A stretch of 64,000 nucleotides of DNA, from the NCBI GenBank assembly GCA_900768435.1, contig CAAGCW010000024.1:1-64000 (forward strand), written 5' to 3'. The stretch's first letter is position 1. Each line of letters starts with the position of its first letter. Of this stretch, positions 1 through 8,543 are shown one piece after another. The notes under the pieces are model-generated. The model searched no databases, had not been told where the DNA came from, and saw nothing but the letters and a program-made list of their open reading frames with translations. The position numbers and the translations under genes were made by a program. This DNA is from an uncultured Collinsella sp. Its GTDB lineage: Bacteria; Actinomycetota; Coriobacteriia; Coriobacteriales; Coriobacteriaceae.

Positions 1-150
1 ACATGGGAGACGGCGGTCGACGAAACTGGAGAGGAGGTATTACGAGCTCCTGTGCGAATTGAAGGGAGCGCTCCCGCAAACTGCCTATTGACAACTTATA
101 GGAGCGTCGGTTTTGTTTTCGCTTTTTTGGCATGCTTGGGGGTAAGGGGA

Positions 151-184
151 TAAACGTAGTAGATGGGCCCATTCCGTGGCAAGC
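151..184. repeat. Half of a dispersed palindromic element (family D)
   Basis: The 34 bases match the right arm of the 24417-24584 element (shared core 'taaacgtagtagatgggcc') with a few differences near the outer end. The upstream flank, rich in 'ggttttgtttt', also resembles that element's interior. The matching left arm is not seen upstream, so this copy looks truncated or overwritten. Confidence 0.6.
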
Positions 185-208
185 CCTTCTCGCCTACGCA
201 CAAAAGCG

Positions 209-241
209 CCGCCACGGAGAAGGGAGACGTCTCCGTGGCGG
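209..241 (-). terminator. Hairpin downstream of the adhesin gene
   Basis: A perfect 12-bp stem (209-220 with 230-241) has a 9-nt loop. Read on the minus strand it is followed by 'cttttg', a short T-rich tract. It lies about 80 bases past the adhesin stop codon and is the best candidate for its Rho-independent terminator. Confidence 0.55.
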
Positions 242-286
242 CTGGGGGTGGGGGGGGTGGGGCTATGTTCTGGCTCCCCGCCGGTC

Positions 287-310
287 GCCCGGGGCCTTTT
301 GGCCCCGGGC
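287..310. terminator. Perfect GC hairpin next to the adhesin stop codon
   Basis: A 10-bp perfect stem of G and C (287-296 with 301-310) closes a TTTT loop. It sits 13 bases beyond the adhesin stop. There is no T tract on either side, so it may stabilise mRNA ends or act together with the hairpin at 209-241. Confidence 0.4.
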
Positions 311-323
311 GCTGCCAGCGTGC

Positions 324-3300
324 CTAGCGCTTACGGATACCCCAGACCAGGGCTCCGACGCCGGCCATGGCAATAACAAATGCCATGAGCAGTGCAGCGG
401 CCTGCTGGTCACCCGTGGTGGGCAGGAAACCCTTGACCGTCTTGACGATGTTCGTCACGGTCTTGGGCGTGCCGGGGTCGGGCGTCGGCGTAGGGGTCTC
501 GGGCTTCTTGTACGTGTTGTTGAACACGATACCCTCGACGCTCTTGTCGCCCTTGGTAAAGGCGACGTTCGCCTTGAGGTTGCCCTCGCCGTCGTCGACC
601 ACGTTGACGGTCGCGGTAAAGACGGACTTGTCATAGGTCATACCGGCCTCGTCGCCCTTGACCTCGCTGATGGTGTAGACGTACGTACCAGGCTCGCTGT
701 ACTCGAACTTGTCGAAGTTGATCTTGCCGTCGGCATCGTTGGTGACGGTGGACTCGATGTCCTCGCCAACGAGCTTAAAGCTAAACTCGTCCTTCTTGAG
801 CTCGCGTCCCTCGAGCACCTTGATGGCGCCGATGGAAACCTGCGTGGGCATGGCGTGATACTTGTTGGTAAAGCCAGCCGACTCGGTGGTTCCCTCGAGC
901 TTGTGCGTCGCGGTCAGCGTGCCGTCGCCATTGTCGGAGACGGTGGTCACGACGGTGTAGGTCGTACCGTCATAGGTGACGCCCTTGTACAGGCCGAGCG
1001 CGTTGGGGCAAGCCTCGCGCAGCGTGTACGTGTGCGTGCCGGGCGCCTCGTAGCGGATCGGGCTCAGCGTAACGTTGCCGCTGGCGTCGTTGGTGCCACT
1101 AGCGACAGTCACGCCGTCCTCGAGCAGGTCAAACGTGAACTCGCCAGCTGCAAGGTCGCGTCCGGTCAGACGCTTGACCGTCTTGACCTGATCGGTCACG
1201 GACGAATCGGTGGGCGTCACGCTGTAGGTGTTGGTGAATGTGAAGGCCGCACCGTCGTCGCCGTTGCGCACGACACTCAGGTGTCCGGCACGGTCGTCAG
1301 TCACTGTGTAGGAAACCTTGCGCGCGGTGTTGGCGTCGTTAGTCACGCCAGGGGCGCTACCGGACTCGGTCACCGTGTAGGTAAAGGTGTGCGAGCGCGG
1401 AGCGATGGGAGCCGCGGGCTCGGACTCGTCGCTGGGCTCGTCGGCGTTGGCATCAGCGTCGGCGTCGGCCTCTTCAGCCTCTGCCTCGTCGGCCTCGGCC
1501 TCGTCAGCTTCGTCTGCCTCGGCCTTATCGGTCGCATCGTCCGTCACGCCCAGGGCGCGGTTGAGGTCCTCGAGCGTAAAGTGGATCTTGCCAAAGTCCA
1601 CGTTGCCGGCCGCGTCGTTGGTTGCGGTCGTGCGCTCGGGCATCGGAGCGCCGGCCTCGTCGGCAGTCACGGTGAAGGTGAACTTGCCCGTGATATCGGC
1701 CGGGGTCAGGCCCTCGGCAGCCTGGAGCTTCTTGGTGCCGGCGAGTGCGGCATCTGCGGCCTCGGCGCCGTAGACGTTCTCGAACAAGGGCTGAATTCCG
1801 TCGTAGGCGGGCGTCGCCGTCAGGGTCCCGTCACCGTTGTCGACGACGATGACCTTAAAGCTAAAGCTCGGCGTTGCGGCCGTGATGCCCTTTGCTGCGA
1901 GCGGAGACGTGTACTCGAAGGCCGTGTAGTTGATGGTCCACGCAAGCTTGGCATCCGTGTCGGTGCGGATGGCGCGTTTGGCGCTTACCAGGTCGGCGAG
2001 CATCTCGGTCGTGTAATGCAGAGCACCAAAACTCACTTGGCCGTTAACGTTGGTAACGCACGTACCCTCGATGGCTTCCGTCTCGCCCGCATAGGCGATG
2101 CCAAAGTAGAACTCGCCGTCGACCATCGGGCGACCGGTCAGGGTCTTGGTGGCGACAATCTGCGCAGGCTTATCGGTCGATGCGCTATAGCTGTTTTTGA
2201 ACGGGACCACAGCGCTCTCAACCTTGTTCTCGCCGCTCTTGTAGATCGTCTCATGCGTGCCCTCAGGGCCGCCGGAAACGGTCGTCGTAGCGGTAAGCGT
2301 GCCGGCACCATCGTCGGCGATAGCGATCGTCACGGTGCGCGCGGCATCGTCGTAGGTGTAGCCGGGCTTGCCGTCGTTCTTCTCGGCCACGGTGTATTTG
2401 AAGGTCTTGCCGGCGTCAGCCTGCTTAAACTTGACCTCATGGCCCGCCAGAATGTCAATCAGACCGACCGTTGCCTCTGCCGTCGCAGGGGATTTGAAAG
2501 TGTTGGCCCCAGGCAGCAGGCCAAGTGCGCCAGCCGAAGCCTCGTCGGCGGGCGTCACGGTAAAGCTAAACTGGCCCTCAGTCATGGGACGGCCGGAGAG
2601 GGTCTTGCTGAGCTTAAGGCCGCCGGCCGCGGCGTAATCGAGCTCAGTGCGGTACGTGTTGGTGAAGCGGCCGCTTTCCTTCTTGGTGACGTTGGCGGTC
2701 AGCTTGCCCTCGCCGTTCTCGGTCACGGTCACTTCGGCGGTCGCGACATGTCCGTCATACGTCATGCCTGCCGCGTTGCCCGCGTTCTCGCGAATCTCGT
2801 ACTTGTAGGTTCCGGCAGCCGTGTAGTGGATCTTGCCGAACTTGATGGCGGCGATGCCGTCCTTCGCGTCCTTATTACTCACGGTTACGGTTGCGGGATC
2901 GGGCAGCGGGGCGCCTTCGGGAGCGGTGATGGTAAAGCTGAACTCGTCCCCATCCGTCCAGTCGCGGCCGTCAATGGCCTTGCTCAGGCCAAAGTCGAGC
3001 TCTGTGTAGAGCGGGGTCACGCTGTAGGTGTTCTTGAACTCGGCGGGCTCGGTGCCCTTCAGGACATGCTCGGCCTTGAGTGTGCCGTCGCCGTTATCGG
3101 TGATGGTCGTCACGATGGTGAACTTGGCATCACTGTAGGTGACGCCCTTGCTGGTGGTTCCGCCGTTGACCTCGCGCAGTGTGTAGGTGTGCGTTCCGGC
3201 CTTGTCGTACTTCACGGCGCTCATCGTGATCTTGCCATCGGCGCCGTTGGTACCGGTAGCGACGACCTTGGCGTTTTCGCCCTCGCCCTCGACGAGCTCG

Positions 3301-6300
3301 AAGGAGAACTCGCCCTCAGCCATGTCGCGGCCGGTCAGGAACTTGGTCGCGGCGATCTTGTCGGTGACGCTGAACTCGTCAGGATTCGGCTTGTAGCTGT
3401 TGTTGAACTTCGCCTCGTTGGCGCCCTGCAGGACATGCTTCGCCTCGAGCGTGCCGTCGCCCTTGTCGGTGATGGTCGTCTCAATGATGTAGGTCTTGCC
3501 GTCGTAGGTGATGCCGTTGTTGGCGTCGCCCGGGACCTCACGCAGCGTGTAGGTATGCTTGCCGGCAGCGGTGTACTCGATGGGGCTCATCTTGATCTTG
3601 CCGCGGGCGTCGTTCTTGCCGGTGGCGACAACATCGTTGCCCTCGACGAGCTCGAAGGAGAACTCGCCTTCCTTGAGATCGCGCCCGGTCAGGACCTTGG
3701 TCGCCGTGATCTGATCAGTAACACTGAAGCTCTTGGGGGTTACGGTGTAGGCGTTCTCGAAGGTCGCCTTGTCGACATTCTGCAGCTTGTGCTCCACGCT
3801 GAGGGTGCCATCGTTGTTATCCTTGACGGTGGTCACAATAGTGTACTCAGCGGTGCTGTAAGTAATGCCGTTTTCGGTGGTGCCGGCCTTGGTCTCGCGC
3901 AGTATGTAGGTGTGCTCGCCAGCCGCAGTGTAGGTGACGGGATCCATTACGATCTTGCCGTCGGCATTGTTGGTACCGGTGGCGACCACGTTATTGCCCT
4001 CGACGAGCTCGAAACGGAACTCGCCAGCCTTGAGGTCGCGCCCGTCCAGGACCTTGTCCGCGGTGATCAGGTCGGTGATGCTGGAACTCTTGGGGGTCAC
4101 GTTGTAGGAGTTCTTGAACTCGGCAACCTTGACGTCCTTCAGAACATGCGTGGCGCTGAGCGTACCGTCGCCGTTGTCCGTGATGGTGGTCTCGATGGTG
4201 AACTTGGCATCGCTGTAGGTGATACCGCCGGCGTTGCCCTTGACCTCGCGCAGCGTGTAGGTGTGCGTTCCGGCCTTGGTGTACTCGATGGTGCTCATCG
4301 TGATCTTGCCATCGGCGGCGTTCTTGCCGGTGGCGACGACCTTGGCGTCCTTGCCCTCGCCCTCGACGAGCTCGAAGGAGAACTCGCCTTCCTTGAGGCC
4401 GCGCCCGTCCAGGACCTTCTTCGCGGTGATCTTGTCTGTGACGCTGGAGTCGACAGGCGTCACGCTATAGGTATTGGTGAACGTGAAGGCCGCGTTGCCG
4501 TCCGGCTTGCGGGAAACCTTCAGATTGCCCTTGCCGTCATCGGTCACGGTGAAGGAAACAGTGCGCGAAGACTTAGCGTCGTTAGTCACGCCAGCCACCT
4601 CGCCGGACTCGGTCACGGTGTAGGTAAAGGTGTGCTCGCGCTTCTCGGGCTTATCGACCAGAGCCTTGTTAAGGTCGTCGAGCGTAAAGGTGATCTTGCC
4701 AAAGTCGACCTTGCCGTCGGCGCCGTTGATCACGCTCGTGCTCGTAGGCATGGGCGCGTCATCTTCGCCGGTCACGGTAAAGGTGAACTTGCCGGTGATG
4801 CCGGCCGGGGTCAGGCCGCCAGCGGCTTTCAGGTTCTTGATGCCCGCAAGCGGTGCCTCGGCGGCATTCGTGTTGTAGGCGTTCTTGAACTCGATACTCT
4901 CGGCGTCCTTGTCGTCCTTGGCGTCGTTCAGCTCGTGCGTGGCCACCAGCTGGCCCTTGCCGTTATCGCTGATGGTCGTCACGATGGTGTAGACCGCGTC
5001 GTCGTAGGTGATACCGCCGGCATTGCCCTTGACCTCGCTCAGCTTGTAGGTGTGCTGGCCGACCTCAGTGTACTTGATGGCCTTGAACTTCACCTTACCG
5101 CTGGCGTCGTTTGTAACGGTCTCGATAAGCTTAGAATCCTCGCCCTTGAGCTCGCGGAGCTCAAAGCTGAACTCGCCGGCCGCCAAGTCGCGCCCGGTCA
5201 GGGACTTGGTCACGGCAATCTTGTCGGTGACACTGGACTCAACAGGTTTCGCAGTGTAGGTGTTCTTGAACTCGGTCTTGCCCGAAGTCACCTTCACGTC
5301 AGCGCTGAGCTCGCCCTTCTTGTTGGGCGTTACCGTCACGGTGATCTCCGCGACATTCTCGCTGTAGGCAACGCCGTCAACCGTGGTCCCAGCGTTCTTC
5401 TCGCTGACCTTGTAGACATACGTGCCAGGTGCCTTGTATTCGATCGTGCCGAAGTTAATGGCCGCCTTGACCTCATTCGGATCGTCATTGGTCACGGACA
5501 CAGTCACGGGCTCAGTCGCGGACTCGGGCATCGGGGCGTTGTTCTCGGACGTCAGCTCAAACTCAAACGCGTCCTCTTTCGTCCAGGCGCGGCCCTCGAG
5601 CACCTTGGTCAGGCCGAAGTCGGCCTTGGTGTCCACCGTCGTCGGCGTCATGTCGTACCTATAGCTAATCTTGCCGTTGTTGCCCAGGTAGGAATTGACG
5701 TGCGTCGCAGTCGCCTTGGCGGACACGTTGTTCCACATGGGGTTGAGAACGTCGGTCGCGGTACTGGTCTTGTTGCCGCCCACGCTGTCCTTGGTAGTGT
5801 GGAGCTCGTCGATAAAGGCCAGGCGCGCGGTTCCCACGCTAAACGAAAGGTTATCGTCCTTGTCGCGAACTATGGCGCCGTCAAACTTCGCAGCGTCGCC
5901 GCCGATAAACTCGATGACGGCAGTGGCGGACTTGGCCTCGTTGTTCTCGCCCTGCTCCTCAAACTCATCCTTGTAGTAATAGGTGCCTTTTTCTGCCAGT
6001 GAAATCTTTGCAGGCTGTGTGCATTCCTTATCGGTGTAAATGGGAGTCTGCTTCTGGAAGTAGTAGTAGCGGTTGGTATCGGCCGGCTCAAAGGTCGCAA
6101 CCGTATCACCCAACGCACCGGTCTTCCACTTGTTTGCGTAGAAGCTCACGGTCTTGCTGTCATCGTCGGCAACGGTCGTATTCTTTTCGATGTAAGTCTT
6201 GAGCCCCGTGACCTTCTCAGGCGTAAATAGGTTGTCGAGCGCAACACTCTTCACGCTCGAAGCATACTTCACCTGGATGGGCTTAACGCTGTCGACCGAA

Positions 6301-7727
6301 AGCTTGCCGTCTACGGTCTTAAAGTGGCTCAGCGGAATCAACGATGCAGGAATGTTAACCGTTACGATATCGCCCTTCTGGGGATTATCATCGCCGGCAC
6401 GCTGCACGGTGATGAGCAGGTCTTTTGCCTTGTCGGTGAACTCGTAGGTGTCGGTATTGGTCTCTTTGTTGAACGTCTTGCTCACCTTGGTAAACGACGT
6501 GCCGTTGATGACGACCTCGGTGAAACTGTCGACCTGCATAAAGTCGCCCAGCTCATCGGTAAACGTGATGTAGCCGGACTTGGTCTCGTCGTATCCCTTA
6601 TGGATTTCGGTCGGATAAGGCGGCTCCGATGTGATGGCCTGTGAGATGTCGTCGAATACCTTCTTGAGTTCTTCTGCATTGGTCGCCGACTTGTAGTAGT
6701 CGGCGTTTTCCGCGCGTGTACCATGAGCGTTCCATGCCGTGGCATTGGGATAGTTGCTCGACACGGCCTGCATGAACTTGTTCGCTTTATTCGCTTCGTC
6801 TGTTCCTAAATCTTGAATGCCCGCACCGGGATTCGCTCCGCTAAAGATACCGATGGTATAAACGGTGGCCTTGCCGTCCTTCATGTTCTTGGCAGCCGTC
6901 ACGGCATCGTTGGCAACCTTAGAATCAAAGTCGCTAAAACTCGTTGGCGTGCCGTCGGTAAAGAACACAACAATCTTCTTGGCGTCCGCACGGCCAGAAG
7001 TTTTGATGTTTTTCTCGGCTTGTTTCATACCATAATCGGCACGCGTAGCGCCAGCAGGTCTAATGGAATCGATCGTTTCCTTAAGACTCTTTGCGCCGCC
7101 AACCGTGCACGCCGTCAACCCTTGCATTGTCTGCGAGTAGTTGTAGCTATGGCCGCCGGAGCGATACGTGTCGTTTCCAACCTTATCGGTCTCATTACCC
7201 GCAAACTTAACAATGGCAACCTTATGCTGCCTATCCACGCCCTCGATACCCTCGTTTTGCTTGGCGATGGTATCAATAAAGCTGTTCGCAGCGTTCTTCA
7301 GCGCTTCGATACGCTCGGTCTTGTCGCCTCTGCCCATAGGATCATTCATCGAGCCAGAGGCATCCAGCACCATCACGATGTCAAGCGGCGTGGTAACCGT
7401 CACGGTTGAATTGGATGTCGAAGACATAGCCGAAAGCGTAGTCAAGAAATCCGACTCTTCGTTTTCTCCGGTTGCCTCAACCGTCTTGTCGGTCCAGATT
7501 CGGCCGACGTTTTGAGTCGTCACCTTATCGCCGCTGTGGCCGGCCGCCCATTTTTCCCAGCGTCCGCTGGTGTCGGGGTCGACGACCGTCGGTCCGCTCA
7601 CTGTCGGCCCGTCCATTCCTGTGCTGGACCTGGCGTTGGCCTCGGGCAGCATGGCGAATGCTGCGGCTGGCAATACCAGCACTACGGCCAGTATCACCGC
7701 CAAGAGACCCCTCGTGTACTTACTCAT
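324..7727 (-). CDS. Giant LPXTG-anchored VWA adhesin with pilin isopeptide repeats
   Basis: A 2467-residue secreted wall protein. Residues 1-32 form a signal peptide (Lys/Arg, then a hydrophobic core ending in AFA). A von Willebrand A domain spans about 110-370, with the MIDAS motif DASGSMND near residue 121. From about 698 to 2407 there are 13 modules of the streptococcal pilin isopeptide-linkage type (FctA/Spy0128-like), each running from K-x-L-x-GR through YTLRE to FxNTY. In that family Lys and Asn form an intramolecular isopeptide bond helped by Glu. A Pro/Thr stalk, the sortase motif LPTTG, a hydrophobic helix and RKR finish the chain. Module 11 carries a Glu/Asp/Ala-rich insert (residues about 2060-2107). 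A Shine-Dalgarno 'aagggag' precedes the ATG. No pilin partner or class C sortase is adjacent, so a single-chain adhesin is likelier than a pilus shaft. The ligand is unknown. Confidence 0.9.
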   Translation of the reverse strand: MSKYTRGLLAVILAVVLVLPAAAFAMLPEANARSSTGMDGPTVSGPTVVDPDTSGRWEKWAAGHSGDKVTTQNVGRIWTDKTVEATGENEESDFLTTLSAMSSTSNSTVTVTTPLDIVMVLDASGSMNDPMGRGDKTERIEALKNAANSFIDTIAKQNEGIEGVDRQHKVAIVKFAGNETDKVGNDTYRSGGHSYNYSQTMQGLTACTVGGAKSLKETIDSIRPAGATRADYGMKQAEKNIKTSGRADAKKIVVFFTDGTPTSFSDFDSKVANDAVTAAKNMKDGKATVYTIGIFSGANPGAGIQDLGTDEANKANKFMQAVSSNYPNATAWNAHGTRAENADYYKSATNAEELKKVFDDISQAITSEPPYPTEIHKGYDETKSGYITFTDELGDFMQVDSFTEVVINGTSFTKVSKTFNKETNTDTYEFTDKAKDLLITVQRAGDDNPQKGDIVTVNIPASLIPLSHFKTVDGKLSVDSVKPIQVKYASSVKSVALDNLFTPEKVTGLKTYIEKNTTVADDDSKTVSFYANKWKTGALGDTVATFEPADTNRYYYFQKQTPIYTDKECTQPAKISLAEKGTYYYKDEFEEQGENNEAKSATAVIEFIGGDAAKFDGAIVRDKDDNLSFSVGTARLAFIDELHTTKDSVGGNKTSTATDVLNPMWNNVSAKATATHVNSYLGNNGKISYRYDMTPTTVDTKADFGLTKVLEGRAWTKEDAFEFELTSENNAPMPESATEPVTVSVTNDDPNEVKAAINFGTIEYKAPGTYVYKVSEKNAGTTVDGVAYSENVAEITVTVTPNKKGELSADVKVTSGKTEFKNTYTAKPVESSVTDKIAVTKSLTGRDLAAGEFSFELRELKGEDSKLIETVTNDASGKVKFKAIKYTEVGQHTYKLSEVKGNAGGITYDDAVYTIVTTISDNGKGQLVATHELNDAKDDKDAESIEFKNAYNTNAAEAPLAGIKNLKAAGGLTPAGITGKFTFTVTGEDDAPMPTSTSVINGADGKVDFGKITFTLDDLNKALVDKPEKREHTFTYTVTESGEVAGVTNDAKSSRTVSFTVTDDGKGNLKVSRKPDGNAAFTFTNTYSVTPVDSSVTDKITAKKVLDGRGLKEGEFSFELVEGEGKDAKVVATGKNAADGKITMSTIEYTKAGTHTYTLREVKGNAGGITYSDAKFTIETTITDNGDGTLSATHVLKDVKVAEFKNSYNVTPKSSSITDLITADKVLDGRDLKAGEFRFELVEGNNVVATGTNNADGKIVMDPVTYTAAGEHTYILRETKAGTTENGITYSTAEYTIVTTVKDNNDGTLSVEHKLQNVDKATFENAYTVTPKSFSVTDQITATKVLTGRDLKEGEFSFELVEGNDVVATGKNDARGKIKMSPIEYTAAGKHTYTLREVPGDANNGITYDGKTYIIETTITDKGDGTLEAKHVLQGANEAKFNNSYKPNPDEFSVTDKIAATKFLTGRDMAEGEFSFELVEGEGENAKVVATGTNGADGKITMSAVKYDKAGTHTYTLREVNGGTTSKGVTYSDAKFTIVTTITDNGDGTLKAEHVLKGTEPAEFKNTYSVTPLYTELDFGLSKAIDGRDWTDGDEFSFTITAPEGAPLPDPATVTVSNKDAKDGIAAIKFGKIHYTAAGTYKYEIRENAGNAAGMTYDGHVATAEVTVTENGEGKLTANVTKKESGRFTNTYRTELDYAAAGGLKLSKTLSGRPMTEGQFSFTVTPADEASAGALGLLPGANTFKSPATAEATVGLIDILAGHEVKFKQADAGKTFKYTVAEKNDGKPGYTYDDAARTVTIAIADDGAGTLTATTTVSGGPEGTHETIYKSGENKVESAVVPFKNSYSASTDKPAQIVATKTLTGRPMVDGEFYFGIAYAGETEAIEGTCVTNVNGQVSFGALHYTTEMLADLVSAKRAIRTDTDAKLAWTINYTAFEYTSPLAAKGITAATPSFSFKVIVVDNGDGTLTATPAYDGIQPLFENVYGAEAADAALAGTKKLQAAEGLTPADITGKFTFTVTADEAGAPMPERTTATNDAAGNVDFGKIHFTLEDLNRALGVTDDATDKAEADEADEAEADEAEAEEADADADANADEPSDESEPAAPIAPRSHTFTYTVTESGSAPGVTNDANTARKVSYTVTDDRAGHLSVVRNGDDGAAFTFTNTYSVTPTDSSVTDQVKTVKRLTGRDLAAGEFTFDLLEDGVTVASGTNDASGNVTLSPIRYEAPGTHTYTLREACPNALGLYKGVTYDGTTYTVVTTVSDNGDGTLTATHKLEGTTESAGFTNKYHAMPTQVSIGAIKVLEGRELKKDEFSFKLVGEDIESTVTNDADGKINFDKFEYSEPGTYVYTISEVKGDEAGMTYDKSVFTATVNVVDDGEGNLKANVAFTKGDKSVEGIVFNNTYKKPETPTPTPDPGTPKTVTNIVKTVKGFLPTTGDQQAAALLMAFVIAMAGVGALVWGIRKR
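505..5635 (-). repeat. Thirteen tandem isopeptide modules in the adhesin gene
   Basis: The coding region holds 13 successive units of about 110-180 codons. Modules 2, 4, 5, 6, 7 and 12 are closely alike (for example SVTDxIxAxKxLxGRDL and TITDNGDGTL). Modules 3 and 11 form a second subtype starting LAGxKxLxAAxGLTPAxITG. Modules 1 and 8 form a third (DFGLxKxxxGRxW). The interleaved subtypes suggest duplication in blocks, with scope for copy-number change by recombination. Confidence 0.8.
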
Positions 7728-7828
7728 CGCGTCTCCCTTCTCGCGGTCTCAGACCTTGCAACAGCCTAAAGTTACGAAATGAGACACAATTTGGGCAGGT
7801 GACACATGTTCCAGATTCTGTTTTGGGC

Positions 7829-7846
7829 GTGAGACAAATGTCTCAC
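7829..7846. promoter_or_regulatory. Operator-like palindrome upstream of the adhesin
   Basis: GTGAGACA-AA-TGTCTCAC is a perfect dyad of two 8-bp half-sites spaced by 2 bases, about 100 bases upstream of the adhesin start. Further 'gagac' copies occur at about 7781 and 7854. This looks like a repressor or activator site for the adhesin. The cognate regulator is not identifiable here. Confidence 0.5.
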
Positions 7847-7903
7847 CAAAGTTGAGACGCGGCGTTTTCGCAGGAAAACGGGTGCGACTCGGAGCCATCA
7901 GGC

Positions 7904-7941
7904 AAAAATGACCCACTTTCCTCCGTCCTTGGGGGATCAGG
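7904..7941. repeat. Family E short element (tgaccc...ggatca)
   Basis: This is an inverted copy of the motif at 24353-24389 and 24591-24637: 'ggacggaggaaa' flanked by near-inverted tgatcc/ggatca ends, with an A-rich outer side. It lies 25 bases from a family C palindrome, the same pairing seen at 24 kb. Confidence 0.55.
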
Positions 7942-7966
7942 AGCTGTTACGGATATGGTGCCATTT

Positions 7967-8120
7967 CAAAACTATGCCGGATTACGGGGCTAAAGTCGGG
8001 ACCCTCATCCATACCTCCATTTTTTGAAAAACGGCAGGCTATCTACCTGCGGTTTTGTTTTTGCGCTTTTCTGTGTGGTCGGAGGTTCGCCATCCAGCCC
8101 CGTAATCCGGCATAGTTTTG
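7967..8120. repeat. Family C palindromic element, copy 1
   Basis: A 154-bp element bounded by perfect 25-bp inverted repeats (7967-7991 and 8096-8120) whose core reads 'aactatgccggattacgggg'. The interior holds a second hairpin around 'ctacctgcgg' (8043-8052). The same ends and the same inner motif (reverse complement 'ccgcaggtag') recur at 24679-24840. It contains no open frame, so it is MITE- or REP-like. It fills the gap between the adhesin promoter and the 3' end of the hydrogenase operon. Confidence 0.75.
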
Positions 8121-8151
8121 TTCGCGGCGGCTCGCTCGCGCGTTTAAGCTC

Positions 8152-8185
8152 GGGGCCGGTGGGGCATTTATGCCCCACCGGCCCC
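8152..8185 (-). terminator. Strong hairpin after the Ech operon
   Basis: A perfect 15-bp GC-rich stem (8152-8166 with 8171-8185) and a 4-nt loop begin 10 bases beyond the last hydrogenase gene. There is no clear U tract on the minus strand. It is probably the operon's transcript end. Confidence 0.55.
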
Positions 8186-8194
8186 ATCTTCGCG

Positions 8195-8536
8195 CTATTC
8201 CGGCTTGGTTTCTACCGTGGGAGTCTTATCCGCCGCGACTGGAGTGCGGGCGGTGTCCATAGTCAGGCAGTGTTTGGGGCAGCTCTCGATGCACTCGCCG
8301 CATACCACGCAGGCATACGGGTCAATCGACCACGTTCCTCCCTTGCGATCAACCGCGAGCGCGCCCGCCGGGCAGCGGCGCGCGCACATGCCGCAGCAAA
8401 TGCACACGTCCATGTCGTTAACGATGTGCCCACGCAGGCGCTCGGGTGCCGCGAGCTTCTCCTGCGGATAGCACACCGTTACCGGCTGCTTGACCATAGA
8501 ACCCAAGGCCGTCTTGGCAAATGTCAGCAAACTCAT
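8195..8536 (-). CDS. echF: Ech hydrogenase ferredoxin-like subunit (EchF)
   Basis: A 113-residue polyferredoxin subunit that passes electrons between soluble ferredoxin and the hydrogenase small subunit on the cytoplasmic face. Two complete [4Fe-4S] motifs are visible: Cys45, 48, 51, 55 (CICCGMCARRCP) and Cys76, 79, 82, 86 (CVVCGECIESCP). The rest is short: a hydrophobic N-terminus and a Thr/Pro/Lys tail. It is the last gene of the operon, 7 bases after echE, matching the A-B-C-D-E-F order of known ech operons. HycF/MvhB-type proteins are alternatives, but gene order favours EchF. Confidence 0.88.
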   Translation of the reverse strand: MSLLTFAKTALGSMVKQPVTVCYPQEKLAAPERLRGHIVNDMDVCICCGMCARRCPAGALAVDRKGGTWSIDPYACVVCGECIESCPKHCLTMDTARTPVAADKTPTVETKPE

Positions 8537-8543
8537 GCCGCGC

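Larger units (their letters stand above)
1..323. other. Left-edge intergenic region
   Basis: No complete gene is visible. On the + strand one frame is open from base 2 to a TGA at 89-91 and could be the last 29 residues of a protein entering from the left, but the stretch is too short to identify. Bases 100-184 resemble the right half of a palindromic element found complete at 24417-24584. Two GC-rich hairpins follow at 209-241 and 287-310, on the 3' side of the adhesin gene. Confidence 0.4.

Noticed and set aside
132..6002. 1956-codon open frame on the + strand opposite the adhesin
   Set aside because: It mirrors the adhesin codons in antisense. GC-rich codon bias keeps the antisense frame open; its product is a Val/Gly/Asp-rich string repeating with the adhesin modules, and there is no ribosome-binding site.
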